Shown here: piece after piece, positions 47,197 through 56,140 of the stretch | Numbering within the stretch: position 1 is the stretch's first letter | Layout of the letters: each line of letters opens with the position of its first letter | NCBI RefSeq assembly: GCF_003387535.1 | Contig: NZ_QUNR01000002.1 | Location: 296,514 to 360,513, forward strand | From: Paraperlucidibaca baekdonensis | GTDB taxonomy: Bacteria > Pseudomonadota > Gammaproteobacteria > Pseudomonadales > Moraxellaceae | Direction of reading: 5' to 3' | Length of the DNA stretch: 64,000 bases | Notes under the pieces: generated by a model | Database searches by the model: none | Told to the model about the DNA's origin: nothing | What the model saw: only the letters and a program-made list of their open reading frames with translations | Translations under genes and position numbers: made by a program

Positions 47197-47919
47197 GGCG
47201 GCGCGCAGCCGGATATTTTCGGCCTCCAGTGCCGCTACCCGGTCGCTATCGCTGTGCGCGCGCAAGCTCGGCAGTAGTGTCGAGGCTGGCGCCTGCGCGA
47301 TTAAGCGGCCATCGGCTAGATGCACGATGTGCTGCGCGAGGCATTCGATGTCACGCAGATCATGACTGACCATGATAATGGGCAATTGCTGACTGAGATG
47401 CCGAATATAGGGCAGTAACGCGGTGCGTTGCGCCTGATCGATGCCACTGAATGGCTCGTCGAGTAAGAGTAGCTGCGGTTGACTCAGCAGGGCGCGTGCT
47501 AACACCACGCGCTGGCGTTCGCCACCCGAGAGTTGCTGTGGCGCGCGGGCAAGCAGCGGTGCTAAGGCAAAGAGCGCAATGATCTCCTCGCGCTGATGGC
47601 CCGCTCGGCGCGCGCGCCGTTGCGCATAGTCGAGGTTGCCGCTCACGGTTAAGTGCGGGAATAGGCTGGCCTGCTGGCAGACATAGGCCAGCCCACGACG
47701 ATGTGTGGGCAGGTGCTGCCAGTGCTGTTGGCGAAAATGCATGTGGCCATGGGGTGAGGCGTGCAAGCCGGCGATGCAGCGCAAGAGCGTGGTTTTGCCG
47801 GCTCCGCTGGCGCCATAAATCGCGGTGACACCAGCGAGCGGCAGCGAGCAGGCGATCGCTAAATGAAATGCGCCGTGCTGCACATCGACATCAAGGCTTA
47901 ACTGGTTGCGATCGGTCAT
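47167..47919 (-). CDS. modC: Molybdate ABC transporter ATPase ModC, short form
   Basis: A 250-residue ATP-binding subunit. Walker A is GASGAGKTT, the signature LSGGERQR and Walker B LLLLDEPFSGID. It ends soon after the ATPase core, so it lacks the C-terminal TOBE/Mop molybdate-binding region of E. coli ModC (352 residues). ATP hydrolysis powers molybdate import with ModAB. Its start overlaps the modB stop (ATGA). Confidence 0.88.
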   Translation of the reverse strand: MTDRNQLSLDVDVQHGAFHLAIACSLPLAGVTAIYGASGAGKTTLLRCIAGLHASPHGHMHFRQQHWQHLPTHRRGLAYVCQQASLFPHLTVSGNLDYAQRRARRAGHQREEIIALFALAPLLARAPQQLSGGERQRVVLARALLSQPQLLLLDEPFSGIDQAQRTALLPYIRHLSQQLPIIMVSHDLRDIECLAQHIVHLADGRLIAQAPASTLLPSLRAHSDSDRVAALEAENIRLRAALAGQQRLMG

Positions 47920-48602
47920 GGGCCGATTCTCGATAGAGCCGCTGGCGACCTGCTGTAGAGCATCAACAGCGTGACAAACGAGAAGATCAGCAGCACGGCG
48001 GCTAACGTATGCGCTTGCTCATAGTGCATGGCTTCGACATGGTCATAGAGTGCTACCGAAGCCACGCGGGTTTCGCCGGGGATATTGCCACCGATCATTA
48101 AGACCACGCCAAACTCACCGACGGTATGGGCAAAGCCTAAGAGCCCGGCGCTGATGAAACCAGGTTTGGCGAGTGGCAGCACCACGCTGATGAAGCGATC
48201 GTATGGCCCGGCGCCCAGACTAGCGGCAGCCTCGAGATGCTGACGAGGAATAGCCTGCATAGCGGCCTGCAGGGGCTGCACGACAAAGGGCAGTGAGTAG
48301 CACACCGACGCCAGTACTAAGCCACTAAAATGAAATGGCAAATAGCCGATGCCAAGCGCGCTGGTTAGCTCGCCAATGACGCCATGCGGACCAAGACTGA
48401 TGAGTAGATAAAAGCCCAATACCGTGGGCGGCAAAACCAGTGGCAGTGCCACCACGGCGCTGATCGCCGCGCGCCAGCGCGAGTGCGTTGTGGCCAGCCA
48501 CCAGGCCAGTGGTGTAGCGAGCACTAGCAAGATCAGTGTGGTGGTACTGGCGAGTTTGATGGTCAGCCACAGCGTGGCGAGGTCATCGGCAGAGAGGCTC
48601 AT
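47916..48602 (-). CDS. modB: Molybdate ABC transporter permease
   Basis: A 228-residue permease with five to six spans. The EAA loop is HLEAAASLGAGPYDRFISVVLPLAKPG, which docks to ModC. The order modA-modB-modC with four-base overlaps on both sides supports the assignment. Confidence 0.93.
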   Translation of the reverse strand: MSLSADDLATLWLTIKLASTTTLILLVLATPLAWWLATTHSRWRAAISAVVALPLVLPPTVLGFYLLISLGPHGVIGELTSALGIGYLPFHFSGLVLASVCYSLPFVVQPLQAAMQAIPRQHLEAAASLGAGPYDRFISVVLPLAKPGFISAGLLGFAHTVGEFGVVLMIGGNIPGETRVASVALYDHVEAMHYEQAHTLAAVLLIFSFVTLLMLYSRSPAALSRIGP

Positions 48603-49465
48603 GGCGTGAGTTCCGGGGCATCATAGCCGGCGCGCCGAATGTGCTCGCGGACAGCATCGGTGCGCATAAATTGCCAAAACTCACGACTGGCTGAGCGCTC
48701 ATTGAGCAGTAATGCTTCTTGTGCGATGGGGTGATGCCAGTCCGAGGGGATCAGCCAGGCTTGGCCACTGGGCTTAGCGGCTTGCCATTGCGCCCGAGCA
48801 ATAAAGCCTAACTCGGCATTGCCACTACTGATGAATAAATAGCTTTGCGCGATGTTCTCCGCAAGCACCCAGCGCGCCTTGGTGGCAGTCTGTAGACCCA
48901 GCGATGCCAGCGTCTCGACGGCGGCAAGGCCATAGGGCGCCAGTCGTGGGTTAGCCAAGGCGATGTGGCGAAAATCTTGCTGCAGGGTATGGCGCAGCGA
49001 GCTCTGGCAGGTATCACGCGTCGTGCACAGTTGAGCTGCTTGAACCGGCATGATGACCTTTGTCGGCCGCGCAGACCAGAGCACTAAGCGGCCAATGGCA
49101 TATGAGTAATGAGCCTTAGCGAGGCCGTCAGCTTGCAGGGCTTGCGGCTTGCTGGCATCGGCTGAGAAAAATACATCGTAGGGAGCGCCATGGCGTATTT
49201 GTGCGGCGAGTAGGCCCGATGAGCCACTGACTAGCCGTACGCGATGCGCGCTGTGTTGCTGAAAGTGCCGGGTGAGTTCCTGCAAGGTGGGGGCAAAGTT
49301 GGCAGCCACGGCCACGGTGATGGTATCAGCGCGGGCGAAATTGCTGTCTAGGCTGAGGCACAACAGCAGACTCGCTACAGCGCTTAGTACTGGCCGTTGC
49401 AAAAGCAGCCTACGCCGCTTTTGGTGCGCGGGATGGCCGTATGGCATATCAGCCACCACTGACAT
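48599..49465 (-). CDS. modA: Molybdate-binding periplasmic protein
   Basis: A 288-residue substrate-binding protein with a long, basic N-terminal signal peptide ending about NFARA. The mature start ITVAVAANFAPTLQELTRHF, SGSSGLLAAQIRHGAPYDVF and FSADASKP match ModA. It overlaps the end of moaA by 17 bp; ATG 49447, which avoids the overlap and has GGTGG six bases upstream, is an alternative start giving 282 residues. Confidence 0.9.
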   Translation of the reverse strand: MSVVADMPYGHPAHQKRRRLLLQRPVLSAVASLLLCLSLDSNFARADTITVAVAANFAPTLQELTRHFQQHSAHRVRLVSGSSGLLAAQIRHGAPYDVFFSADASKPQALQADGLAKAHYSYAIGRLVLWSARPTKVIMPVQAAQLCTTRDTCQSSLRHTLQQDFRHIALANPRLAPYGLAAVETLASLGLQTATKARWVLAENIAQSYLFISSGNAELGFIARAQWQAAKPSGQAWLIPSDWHHPIAQEALLLNERSASREFWQFMRTDAVREHIRRAGYDAPELTP

Positions 49466-50441
49466 TCATAAAGCGCACGAGCTGCTCGCCATCGTGAGCA
49501 AATTCATGGCGTGCCGGTTTCTGCGCCAATGCGGTGTGCAGCGCCTCACGCAAAACCTGATCATCGTCTGGATGGGCACGCATCAGATCACGCAGCGACA
49601 GCGAATGTTCGTGACCCAAGCAGAGCAGCAAACGACCCTCGGCGGTGAGGCGCAAGCGATTGCAGCTGGCGCAGAAGTTATTTGAGTGCGGCGAGATAAA
49701 ACCGATGCGCGAGGCGGGGTAGCCTTGGGCTTGCAGATAGCGTGCGGGGCCGGCCTGTGCGTCGCGATTCAGCATGGGCAGTAATGTGTAGCGCTGATTC
49801 AAGCGCGCGATGATGTCGGCGCTGCTTAAATAGGTGTCAGCACGTGTGCGGCCAACATCACCCAAGGGCATTTCTTCGATGAAGCAGATGTCGATGCCGC
49901 GCGCCAGTGCAAAAGCCAGCAGATCTTCGATTTCGTCGTCGTTGCAGCCGCTCATCATCACGCAATTGAGACGGATGCGCTGAAAGCCCTGCGCCACGGC
50001 AGCATCGATGCCATCGATGACTTCGGCGAGCACGCCATGGCGCGTGATGTGGTGAAAGCGCTCAGGCTTGAGGCTGTCGAGACTGATGTTTAAGCGACTG
50101 ACGCCAGCGGCTTTGAGGGCGCAAGCATGAGCGGCGAGCTGGCGGCCATTGGTGCTGAGCACCAGCTCATTGAGGCCGGGGAGTGCCGCGAGATCTTCAC
50201 AAATACTGATGATGTCGGGGCGCACCAGTGGCTCACCGCCGGTGAGACGAATTTTACCAATACCCTCGGCTACCATGACGCCGGCGACACGCCTAATTTC
50301 AGCGCGGGTCAGCGTCTGTTCGCGCGGCAAGAAGCGCATGTCATCGGCCATGCAATAGCGGCAGCGCAGGTCGCAGCGATCGGTCAGTGATAATCGCAAA
50401 TAGTTCATGCGGCGGCCTAGGCCATCGATGAGAAAACTCAT
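49449..50441 (-). CDS. moaA: GTP 3',8-cyclase (molybdopterin precursor synthesis)
   Basis: A 330-residue radical-SAM enzyme making 3',8-cyclo-GTP, the first step of molybdenum cofactor synthesis, together with MoaC. The SAM-cluster motif is CDLRCRYC; GGEPLVRPDI follows. The C-terminal second cluster is in CASCNRLRLTAEGRLLLC. ATG 50441 overlaps the moeA stop by ATGA, which decides the start over a longer upstream frame. Confidence 0.96.
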   Translation of the reverse strand: MSFLIDGLGRRMNYLRLSLTDRCDLRCRYCMADDMRFLPREQTLTRAEIRRVAGVMVAEGIGKIRLTGGEPLVRPDIISICEDLAALPGLNELVLSTNGRQLAAHACALKAAGVSRLNISLDSLKPERFHHITRHGVLAEVIDGIDAAVAQGFQRIRLNCVMMSGCNDDEIEDLLAFALARGIDICFIEEMPLGDVGRTRADTYLSSADIIARLNQRYTLLPMLNRDAQAGPARYLQAQGYPASRIGFISPHSNNFCASCNRLRLTAEGRLLLCLGHEHSLSLRDLMRAHPDDDQVLREALHTALAQKPARHEFAHDGEQLVRFMNVSGG

Positions 50442-51757
50442 GAGAGCAGGCCAGCGTAGGGTAAAAACGCCACGGCATCGCCCAGCGCCACGGTACATCC
50501 GGCGTCGATCATGGCTAAACCGTCGCTTGCGCAGGCTGGGCTGAGCATGGCCGAGCCTTGTTGAGCGTGCAGGGTGACATGACCGCTGTCGTTGAGGCTG
50601 GCGCGCAGGTATTGCCGACGTGGTTTGGCTGTCGGCCAGCTAAAGGCGGCCGGCAACGCATAGCGACTGGCCTGCACGCGCGCTTGGCCTTGTAGGCGCA
50701 ACAGATAGGGCTTAGCGATGATCATCGCGGTGATGAAGGCGGAGGTGGGGTTGCCCGGCAGGCCTAGCCAGGGACACGAGCCGACACGACCAACGGCCAG
50801 TGGTTTGCCGGGCTGAATGGCCACGCGCCACAGAGAAAGTTCGCCCAGTGTGCTGACCACGGCCTTGAGATGGTCTTCTTCACCCACGGAGACGCCGCCG
50901 GAGCTGATCAGCACATCGCATTGCGCCGATAAGCTCAGCAGTGCATCCGTCAATGCGGCCGGTTGATCGGCAACGATGCCCTGTGCGATAACCTCAAAGC
51001 CCCAGCCGCGTAGCAAGGTGGCGAGGCCGGGACCATTGGCATCATGAATGTGGCCGGCCGCCAAGGGCGCACCGGGCGTGCAGAGCTCATTGCCAGTGGA
51101 GAGTAGGCCGATGCGCAAGGGCGCAAACACGCGCACGCGGGCGTAGCCAAGACTGGCGATCAGCGCGATTTCGGGGGCGCGCAAACGCGTGCCTGGTGTT
51201 AAAACACATTGGCCTCGACTGAGCTCTTCAGCCTGCGCGCGGACATTGGCGCCACGTGCGGTGCGCGGCAGATAGACCGATTCGCCCTCGCGCATGACCT
51301 GCTCTTGGGCAATCACGGTGTCGGCGCCGGCAGGCAGCGGCGCGCCGGTGAAGATGCGCCGCGCATGACCAGCGCGCAGCGGCGGGCAGAGGCTGTCGCC
51401 AGCAGCTTGGCGACCATCGAGGGGGAGGTGAATCCTGGCAGCAGACGTTTCCGTGCCACTGACGCTGCTCTGTTGGGCAGCACTGAGCAGATCAGCGGCG
51501 GCCACAGCATAGCCGTCCATGGCGCTATTGGCCCATGCGGGGACATCGTGTGGAGCGCTAATGGCTTCGGCTAAGACGCGGCCGGCGCACGCGGTTAAGG
51601 GCAGCTGCCGTGTCGCGAGATTGGTGTGATGGGTATCGGCCTGTATCAGCAGCTCGGCAATCACGGCATCGACACCACGTAACGCGGAGCTGCCGGTGTC
51701 GCAGCCTAAAGTAGCTGTAGTTTTCCGAGCATCGCTAGGTGTCCCGGCGACACTCAT
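50438..51757 (-). CDS. moeA: Molybdopterin molybdenumtransferase
   Basis: A 439-residue MoeA that inserts molybdenum into adenylated molybdopterin. Segments GRVLAEAISAPHDVPAWANSAMDGYAVAA (at the N-terminus), ARRIFTGAPLPAGADTV and SSGGVSVGEEDHLK are typical; GLPGNPTSAF is in domain III. It overlaps moaB and moaA by four bases each. Confidence 0.96.
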   Translation of the reverse strand: MSVAGTPSDARKTTATLGCDTGSSALRGVDAVIAELLIQADTHHTNLATRQLPLTACAGRVLAEAISAPHDVPAWANSAMDGYAVAAADLLSAAQQSSVSGTETSAARIHLPLDGRQAAGDSLCPPLRAGHARRIFTGAPLPAGADTVIAQEQVMREGESVYLPRTARGANVRAQAEELSRGQCVLTPGTRLRAPEIALIASLGYARVRVFAPLRIGLLSTGNELCTPGAPLAAGHIHDANGPGLATLLRGWGFEVIAQGIVADQPAALTDALLSLSAQCDVLISSGGVSVGEEDHLKAVVSTLGELSLWRVAIQPGKPLAVGRVGSCPWLGLPGNPTSAFITAMIIAKPYLLRLQGQARVQASRYALPAAFSWPTAKPRRQYLRASLNDSGHVTLHAQQGSAMLSPACASDGLAMIDAGCTVALGDAVAFLPYAGLLS

Positions 51758-52299
51758 GATCGTGGCTCGCAGGGCGCTTGGCGACTGTCGCGCAGATGTG
51801 GCACAAAGTTGCAGGGCCGCGTGCGGCTATCGAGCTGCTCGCTGAGCAGCGCTTGCCAGGCGGTGCGGCAGGCATTGGTGGAGCCAGGCAGGCAGCAAAT
51901 CAGCGTGCCATTGCTGATACCGGCGAGTGCACGCGACTGCATGGTGCTATTGCCGATGTCGGCGAATGAGACTTGCCGAAAGCGCTCACCAAAGCCATCG
52001 ACCACGCGTTCGAGTAAAGGCATTACCGCTTGCGGCGTGATGTCGCGTGGGGTAAAGCCAGTGCCGCCAGTCATCAGCACAACTTGCACAGATGCGTCAT
52101 TGATCCAGTGGCATAGTTGCGCGCGAATTTGCCACACGTCATCGTGGACAATGCATCGATCGGCGAGCACATGACCATCGGCACTTAGCAAATCCACGAG
52201 AGTTTGCCCTGAGCTGTCGGTGGCGAGTGTGCGGGTATCGCTGATGGTCAGTACCGCGATACGCAGTGATTCGGCGGTCGTGGGCGTGTGCGTAGGCAT
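51754..52299 (-). CDS. moaB: Molybdopterin adenylyltransferase-like protein MoaB
   Basis: A 181-residue MoaB/Mog family protein that adenylylates molybdopterin before molybdenum insertion. The motif MTGGTGFTPRDITPQAVMPL is diagnostic, and NGTLICCLPGSTNACRTAW follows. No separate mog is seen in the window, so this probably fills that step. Confidence 0.94.
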   Translation of the reverse strand: MPTHTPTTAESLRIAVLTISDTRTLATDSSGQTLVDLLSADGHVLADRCIVHDDVWQIRAQLCHWINDASVQVVLMTGGTGFTPRDITPQAVMPLLERVVDGFGERFRQVSFADIGNSTMQSRALAGISNGTLICCLPGSTNACRTAWQALLSEQLDSRTRPCNFVPHLRDSRQAPCEPRS

Positions 52300-52311
52300 G
52301 AGGATCTCGAC

Positions 52312-52731
52312 TTAGTGAGGAATCAGCCACACGGGCGTGGTGCTGGCCGTATGACATTCGCGTTTCCACAGTGGGATGTGCGTTTTTAACTGGTCCATGA
52401 GGTAGCTGGCAGCCTCAAAAGCGGCCTGCCGATGCGCACTGGCGACGGCCACAAAAACGATGACATCGCCCAGCGTGAGCTCGCCCACGCGATGAATAAT
52501 ATCGACCGCAAGCAATGGCCAGCGTGCGTAGGCGTCGATCTCGAGTGCTGCCAATGCGCGCTCGGTCATGCCCGGATAGTGTTCTAAATACAGTGTGCTC
52601 ACGGCCTCACCGAGATTGTGATCACGCACATAGCCGGTGAAGCTAACCACCGCTCCGGCGGCATGACTTGGTGCTAATGCATCGAGACGTTGGCCGGCGG
52701 CAATCGCTTCGTTGGTGATGTAGGTCGCCAT
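52312..52731 (-). CDS. moaE: Molybdopterin synthase catalytic subunit
   Basis: A 139-residue large subunit of molybdopterin synthase, which with MoaD adds dithiolene sulfur. GAVVSFTGYVRDHN, YPGMTERALAALE and IIHRVGELTLGDVIVFVAVAS are conserved. The usual family C-terminus (WKRE) is present. It follows moaD by two bases. Confidence 0.95.
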   Translation of the reverse strand: MATYITNEAIAAGQRLDALAPSHAAGAVVSFTGYVRDHNLGEAVSTLYLEHYPGMTERALAALEIDAYARWPLLAVDIIHRVGELTLGDVIVFVAVASAHRQAAFEAASYLMDQLKTHIPLWKRECHTASTTPVWLIPH

Positions 52732-52733
52732 GG

Positions 52734-52979
52734 CTAACCACCGGTCATGGGTGGGAAAAGTGCGACCTCATCACCGTCGCATAAGGCGCTGTCGAGTGAG
52801 CACAGTGTCTGGTTGCGTGCACAACAGAGACGCTCATCGGCGAGGACCAGCCAGTGATCGCCGCGCGCCAGCAGCACCTCGCGAAGTTCGGAGATGGTCT
52901 CAGCAGCGCTGCATATACGTTCATGATCGACGCCAGTCGCCTCACGGTAGCGAGCAAATAGCCGTAACTCGATATTCAT
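52734..52979 (-). CDS. moaD: Molybdopterin synthase sulfur carrier subunit
   Basis: An 81-residue ubiquitin-like protein. The C-terminal Gly-Gly (PPMTGG) that becomes thiocarboxylated is exact. ATG 52979 overlaps the moaC stop by ATGA. Confidence 0.94.
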   Translation of the reverse strand: MNIELRLFARYREATGVDHERICSAAETISELREVLLARGDHWLVLADERLCCARNQTLCSLDSALCDGDEVALFPPMTGG

Positions 52980-53485
52980 GCGCAACCTTCCTTCAGGGCA
53001 TCAGGGGCTGCTTGAAAGTGACCACTGGCGCCACCGGATTTTTCGAGCAGGCGGATGTGTTCAATGCACATGCCGCGATCAACGGCCTTGCACATGTCAT
53101 AGAGCGTAAGCGCGGCGACACTGGCGGCAGTCAGCGCTTCCATTTCCACGCCTGTGCGGCCGTTGAGCTTGCAGCGTGTGCGAATGCACACGGCGTCATC
53201 GCCACGAGCGTTTAGCTCGACTTCCACTGCACTTAACGCGAGGGCATGGCAGAGCGGAATGAGCTCGTGTGCGCGCTTGGCAGCACTAATACCGGCAATG
53301 CGGGCGACCGCAAAGACATCGCCTTTGGGCAGATCACCGGCCATTAGCCGGGCAAGGGTAGTGGGTAGCATACGCACCACGGCTTCGGCGCGAGCCTCAC
53401 GCACGGTCTCGGGTTTGTCACTGACATCGACCATTTGCGCGTGGCCTTGCGCCGTTAAGTGAGTGAATTCAAGGGACGATGGCAT
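52976..53485 (-). CDS. moaC: Cyclic pyranopterin monophosphate synthase
   Basis: A 169-residue MoaC that converts 3',8-cyclo-GTP to c[36 protein letters not shown] and [20 protein letters not shown] match the family. ATG 53485 with GGAG upstream overlaps the end of mobA by 17 bp; a longer in-frame start within mobA is unlikely. Confidence 0.95.
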   Translation of the reverse strand: MPSSLEFTHLTAQGHAQMVDVSDKPETVREARAEAVVRMLPTTLARLMAGDLPKGDVFAVARIAGISAAKRAHELIPLCHALALSAVEVELNARGDDAVCIRTRCKLNGRTGVEMEALTAASVAALTLYDMCKAVDRGMCIEHIRLLEKSGGASGHFQAAPDALKEGCA

Positions 53486-54065
53486 GCAGCTGCTCCGGGG
53501 TATTGAGGTTGACGAAGCGCTCGTCATGACTGGGGTACTGCAAGGGCTGTGCCTGATGCGCCAGCAAGAACCGTAAAGGGCTGCGCTCGCCAGCCTGCCA
53601 GGCCGCTTCCAGTGCCGCCAGGAGCGTGCGCGGCCAGAGGCTAATCAAGGGCTGCCACTGCGACCCATGCTTTACTAGTGCAGCCTGATTTTGGTGCGCC
53701 GCACTGCACGCTCGTAGCGCATTAAGGATTTCCGCGCTCACTTTCGGTGCATCACAAGACAGCACCAGCAGCCGTTCGTGATGGCATTGCGCAAGCCCCG
53801 CGCGGATACCGGCGAGTGGCCCGGCAAAGTCATCATTGCCATCGCTGATTAGCCGCGAAGTGAAGTGTGCGTAGCGGCTGGCGTTGCGATTGCAGGAGAT
53901 CAGCAGGTCATCGCTCATCGGTGCGGCATGGTTGGCGAGCCAAGCTACCAAGGGCTGGCCATGCCAGTGCAGTAAACCTTTATCGTGGCCGCCCATGCGC
54001 TGGCCACGACCACCGCAGAGCAGCAGTACAGAGCAAGGTGGTAGGGCAGGCGTGAGCGTCATCAT
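53469..54065 (-). CDS. mobA: Molybdenum cofactor guanylyltransferase
   Basis: A 198-residue nucleotidyltransferase that attaches GMP to molybdopterin, giving the bis-MGD form used by the assimilatory nitrate reductase. The loop [19 protein letters not shown] and the segment [14 protein letters not shown] are typical. It is the first gene of the ten-gene Moco/mod series and is divergent from nasT. Confidence 0.93.
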   Translation of the reverse strand: MMTLTPALPPCSVLLLCGGRGQRMGGHDKGLLHWHGQPLVAWLANHAAPMSDDLLISCNRNASRYAHFTSRLISDGNDDFAGPLAGIRAGLAQCHHERLLVLSCDAPKVSAEILNALRACSAAHQNQAALVKHGSQWQPLISLWPRTLLAALEAAWQAGERSPLRFLLAHQAQPLQYPSHDERFVNLNTPEQLHAIVP

Positions 54066-54127
54066 GGTGGGCTTTATGCAATGGCCATGCCGTTATTAGA
54101 TCGCCAAGGCCAATCAGCCTTAGGTGC

Positions 54128-54143
54128 TGGCATAGGCTTTGCA
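54128..54143 (+). promoter_or_regulatory. Candidate sigma-54 promoter of nasTS
   Basis: TGGCAT-N5-TTGCA matches the -24/-12 consensus TGGCAC-N5-TTGCA with one difference and exact GG-N10-GC spacing. The expected start is near 54155, about 25 bases before the GTG of nasT. Confidence 0.65.
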
Positions 54144-54179
54144 GCAGGCCCGCTAATGCGTCAATGAGTATTTGTCCCC

Positions 54180-54788
54180 GTGAGTTCATCTATTGCTGCT
54201 CTCAGCGTGATGTTGGTTGATGACCAAGCGCCGCGTATGGCCTTGTTAGAGCAGGCGCTCAGCGACCAAGGCTGCCGCGTAGTAGCGAAGCTGCTGAGCG
54301 CCAACGGGCTGATTGCTGCCGTGCGGGAGCATGAGCCCGATGTCATCATTATTGATATTGACTCGCCAGACCGCGACACCCTCGACACCATGGCGAGCCT
54401 GCATCGTGATGCGCCACGCCCGGTGGTGATGTTTACCGCCGACGGTGATAGCAGCACCATCGAGCGTGCCGTGCAGGCCGGCGTCAGTGCTTATGTGGCT
54501 GGCGGCGTCAATGCCAAGCGCGTGCGGCCCATCGTCGATGTTGCCATTGCTCGCTTTCGCGAATACCACGCATTGCGCTCGGAGCTAGAGGCGACACGCC
54601 ACCAGCTCGCCGACCGCAAGCGTATCGATCAGGCCAAACTCATGCTCATGAAAAGCCGCGGCCTTAGCGAAGAAGAGGCCTATAAGGCTTTGCGTAAGCT
54701 AGCCATGGACCGTGGTCAGCGTCTCGGCGAAGTCGCCGCCAATGTGCTGGCGGTATTGCAGCTTTTAGAGGGGAAGTCGGGTGACTAA
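54180..54788 (+). CDS. nasT: ANTAR-domain response regulator NasT
   Basis: A 202-residue RNA-binding antiterminator. Residues 8-125 form a receiver-like domain (VMLVDDQ; candidate acceptor Asp59 in VIIIDID). A coiled linker leads to an ANTAR domain (about 135-196: QAKLMLMKSRGLSEEEAYKA, then LRKLAMDRGQRLGEVA). The likely target, a two-hairpin leader, lies just ahead of nrtA. The start is GTG 54180 with a poor ribosome-binding site; ATG 54210 would cut into the receiver domain. It overlaps nasS by eight bases. Confidence 0.92.
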   Translation: MSSSIAALSVMLVDDQAPRMALLEQALSDQGCRVVAKLLSANGLIAAVREHEPDVIIIDIDSPDRDTLDTMASLHRDAPRPVVMFTADGDSSTIERAVQAGVSAYVAGGVNAKRVRPIVDVAIARFREYHALRSELEATRHQLADRKRIDQAKLMLMKSRGLSEEEAYKALRKLAMDRGQRLGEVAANVLAVLQLLEGKSGD

Positions 54789-55956
54789 ATCTGCCGTGGT
54801 GCGCATCGGCTATATGCCATTGACCGATAGTCTGCCGCTGCTGGCGGCCGAGGCGTGGGGCTTTTTTGCCGATGAGCGGGTGCCGGTTGCGTTGCAGTGC
54901 GAAAGCTCTTGGGCGACGCTGCGTGATCGCCTCACGGTGGGCCAGATTGATGCCGCACCTTTGCTGGCGCCCATGGTGTTATCGACGACACTGGGCTTGG
55001 CGGGCTTACAGGTGCCGTTGATGACGGCTTATGGCCTAGGTCGCAATGGCAATGCGATTACCGTCTCGACTGCTTTGTTTAGCGAGCTGCGCGACAATGC
55101 CATTAATGACAGACCACTGGCCTGCGCGTATGCGCTCGCTGACTGCGTGCAGCGGCGTGGGAGCAAGCGTTTAGTGTTTGGCGTGGTGTTTCCTTTTTCC
55201 AGTCATGCCTATTTGCTGCGTTATTGGCTGGCTGCCGCCGGTATTGATATCGATCATGACATCAAGCTGGTGGTGCTGCCGCCTGCGCAAATGGCTGAGC
55301 ATCTCCGGTTGGGTCATATTGACGGCTTTTGCTCGGGTGAACCGTGGAATAGCTGGGCACTGATGAGTGGTGCCGGCAAAGTCTTACTCAGTGGTCATCA
55401 GGTTTGGCAAAACGCTCCGGAAAAAGTTTTGGGCGTGAGTGTGCGATGGGCCGAGCAGCATCCGGAGCAGCACGCGGGGCTCGTGCGTGCCTTGTTTCGA
55501 GCGGGTGAGCGCTTGGCGCAAGCGCCACTAGCGGCCTTAAACCTGCTCACCGAGCAGCACATCATGGCGGTGCCACACGAGTGTTTGGCGCTACCTTTTC
55601 AAGGGCAAGTACCACTGGGCTTAGCACAGCGCGCGGTATCGACTGAGCATTTTCATCAATTCGGTGGTCATGATGCTAATTTTCCGTGGCAGTCGCAGGC
55701 GCGCTGGCTACTCGCGCAAATGCATCTTAGCCAGCAGTTACCTGAGCGTCTACCGGAAGCACTCATTGCTAGCTGCTGGCGTCCCGACTGCTATCGGGAG
55801 TTTTTGCATGACCTGAGTGATGCACCATTAGCCGATGCCAAAGTCGAAGGCGCACATGGTCTGAGCGTTGAGGTAGCAAGTATGCGCGGTCTCATGAACG
55901 TGCTGCCTGATGGCTTTATTGACGCGGCCTGTTACCCCAGCGTGCTCAACCCATGA
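54781..55956 (+). CDS. nasS: Nitrate-sensing protein NasS
   Basis: A 391-residue NrtA/CmpA-like binding protein without a signal peptide, so it stays in the cytoplasm. It starts VRIGYMPLTDSLPLLAAEAW, with CSGEPWNSWAL and FPFSSHAYLLRYWL as in nitrate-binding proteins. In known systems NasS holds NasT inactive and releases it when nitrate binds. GTG 54781 has GAGGGGA six bases upstream. Confidence 0.92.
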   Translation: MTKSAVVRIGYMPLTDSLPLLAAEAWGFFADERVPVALQCESSWATLRDRLTVGQIDAAPLLAPMVLSTTLGLAGLQVPLMTAYGLGRNGNAITVSTALFSELRDNAINDRPLACAYALADCVQRRGSKRLVFGVVFPFSSHAYLLRYWLAAAGIDIDHDIKLVVLPPAQMAEHLRLGHIDGFCSGEPWNSWALMSGAGKVLLSGHQVWQNAPEKVLGVSVRWAEQHPEQHAGLVRALFRAGERLAQAPLAALNLLTEQHIMAVPHECLALPFQGQVPLGLAQRAVSTEHFHQFGGHDANFPWQSQARWLLAQMHLSQQLPERLPEALIASCWRPDCYREFLHDLSDAPLADAKVEGAHGLSVEVASMRGLMNVLPDGFIDAACYPSVLNP

Positions 55957-55957
55957 T

Positions 55958-55994
55958 GGTGCAACAGGCATTGGGTGCGAGCCGTCGTGGTGCA
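55958..55994. promoter_or_regulatory. Two GGTGCA half-sites upstream of the nrtA promoter
   Basis: GGTGCA occurs at 55958-55963 and 55989-55994, 31 bp apart (about three helical turns), 75 to 110 bp before the -24/-12 element. Each matches one arm of the NtrC consensus, but the opposite arms are poor. Confidence 0.3.
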
Positions 55995-56068
55995 GAGTTG
56001 CCCATGTTTATGCATAAATTGTCCGACAAAAACTAGCTAAGTCATTGAAAATATAATTTTTCAGCACA

Positions 56069-56084
56069 TGGCATGGCGGTTGCA
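56069..56084 (+). promoter_or_regulatory. Sigma-54 promoter of the nitrate assimilation operon
   Basis: TGGCAT-N5-TTGCA has exact GG-N10-GC spacing and one mismatch to the -24/-12 consensus. The predicted transcription start (about 56095) is immediately ahead of the first leader hairpin. Confidence 0.8.
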
Positions 56085-56099
56085 GTAATCCTCTCAAGC

Positions 56100-56140
56100 A
56101 AGGCCAATGGCGGCCTTAAATCGTGAGCAATGGCGCTCAC
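56100..56140 (+). ncRNA. ANTAR (NasT) RNA target, two-hairpin leader
   Basis: Hairpin P1 (56100-56117) has stem AAGGCC/GGCCTT; hairpin P2 (56123-56140) has stem GTGAGC/GCTCAC. Both have the same six-base loop AATGGC, with A at position 1 and G at position 4, the defining features of the ANTAR motif. They are five bases apart. The 3' arm of P2 is also the 5' arm of the terminator that follows. Confidence 0.88.

Noticed and set aside
54104-54124. Hairpin CCAAGGC/GCCTTAGG upstream of nasT as a third ANTAR-type element
   Set aside because: The possible six-base loop (CAATCA) lacks A at position 1 and G at position 4, there is no second hairpin, and it lies upstream of the predicted transcription start.
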